From: Desulfobulbus sp.
GTDB taxonomy: Bacteria > Pseudomonadota > Gammaproteobacteria > Burkholderiales > Rhodocyclaceae
Direction: 5' to 3'
NCBI GenBank assembly: GCA_009782025.1
Contig: WQUQ01000078.1
Coordinates: forward strand, 1 to 6,581
Length of the DNA: 6,581 bases
A program made the translations under genes and the position numbers. Shown here in pieces: positions 6,546-6,581 of the stretch (within the stretch, counting starts at the first letter, position 1; each line of letters begins with the position of its first letter). Under the pieces are notes generated by a model. That model made no database searches. It was not told where the DNA came from and saw only the letters and a program-made list of their open reading frames with translations.

Positions 6546-6552
6546 GTTTATT
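6525..6552 (+). promoter_or_regulatory. Candidate promoter of the downstream (probable isc) operon
   Basis: TTGACT at 6525-6530 (5 of 6) and TTTATT at 6547-6552 (4 of 6) are separated by 16 bp. The -35 is embedded in IscR site 1 and the -10 abuts site 2, as expected for repression by IscR. The -10 is poor and the downstream gene is not in the window. Confidence 0.45.
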
Positions 6553-6574
6553 GTTGACCAACACACTGGGTTAT
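6550..6574 (+). promoter_or_regulatory. Predicted IscR type 1 operator, site 2
   Basis: A second, weaker match begins 29 bp after the first, in the same orientation, with the shared core GTTGACNA. It starts ATTGTTGACC and ends GGGTTAT, agreeing with about 19 of 25 consensus positions by eye. The E. coli iscR promoter also has more than one type 1 site, so a tandem arrangement is expected for an autoregulated iscR. The spacing is close to three helical turns, which would place both dimers on a similar face of the DNA. Confidence 0.55.
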
Positions 6575-6581
6575 TAGCTGG

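Overview
The window looks like ordinary chromosomal DNA from a betaproteobacterium, most likely of the Rhodocyclales type. This rests on high GC, the family-level character of the proteins, and cysE followed by what looks like an iscR promoter. The taxonomic call is an inference; no marker gene is present.

Layout. Positions 1-428 hold no gene I can support. They carry three consecutive perfect hairpins at 10-79, resembling the end of an IS200/IS605-type element whose body would lie left of the window. A roughly 100-bp imperfect palindrome follows at 138-237, of the dispersed C-rich/G-rich repeat type, then about 190 bp with nothing recognisable. Positions 429-3819 hold three minus-strand genes in close series. 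Read in the direction of transcription they are ETF-ubiquinone oxidoreductase (3819-2176), FabI enoyl-ACP reductase (2137-1340) and an uncharacterised alpha-helical protein (1304-429). Gaps of 38 and 35 bp suggest one operon. An 87-bp divergent intergenic region (3820-3906) separates them from a plus-strand pair: a hotdog-fold acyl-CoA thioesterase (3907-4311) and an HD-domain dGTP triphosphohydrolase-like protein (4329-5672). Two hairpins, the second with a T6 tract, close that unit. A good sigma70-type promoter sits on the second hairpin and reads into cysE (5777-6532, serine O-acetyltransferase). The last codons of cysE run into two tandem matches to the type 1 IscR operator (6521-6574), so the next gene beyond the window is probably iscR and the isc operon.

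How the parts fit. ETF-QO passes electrons from acyl-CoA and other dehydrogenases to ubiquinone, FabI completes each fatty acid elongation cycle, and the thioesterase hydrolyses acyl-CoA. The centre of the window therefore has a lipid and acyl-CoA theme. CysE makes O-acetylserine for cysteine, the sulfur donor used by IscS, which fits its place beside a probable iscR promoter. The Dgt-like enzyme is a nucleotide-pool housekeeping protein with no evident link to its neighbours. I see no new defence system or other exotic system. The points most worth a second look are the tandem IscR sites, the promoter nested in a terminator, the IS200/IS605-like hairpin series and the Ala at the Gly93 position of FabI.
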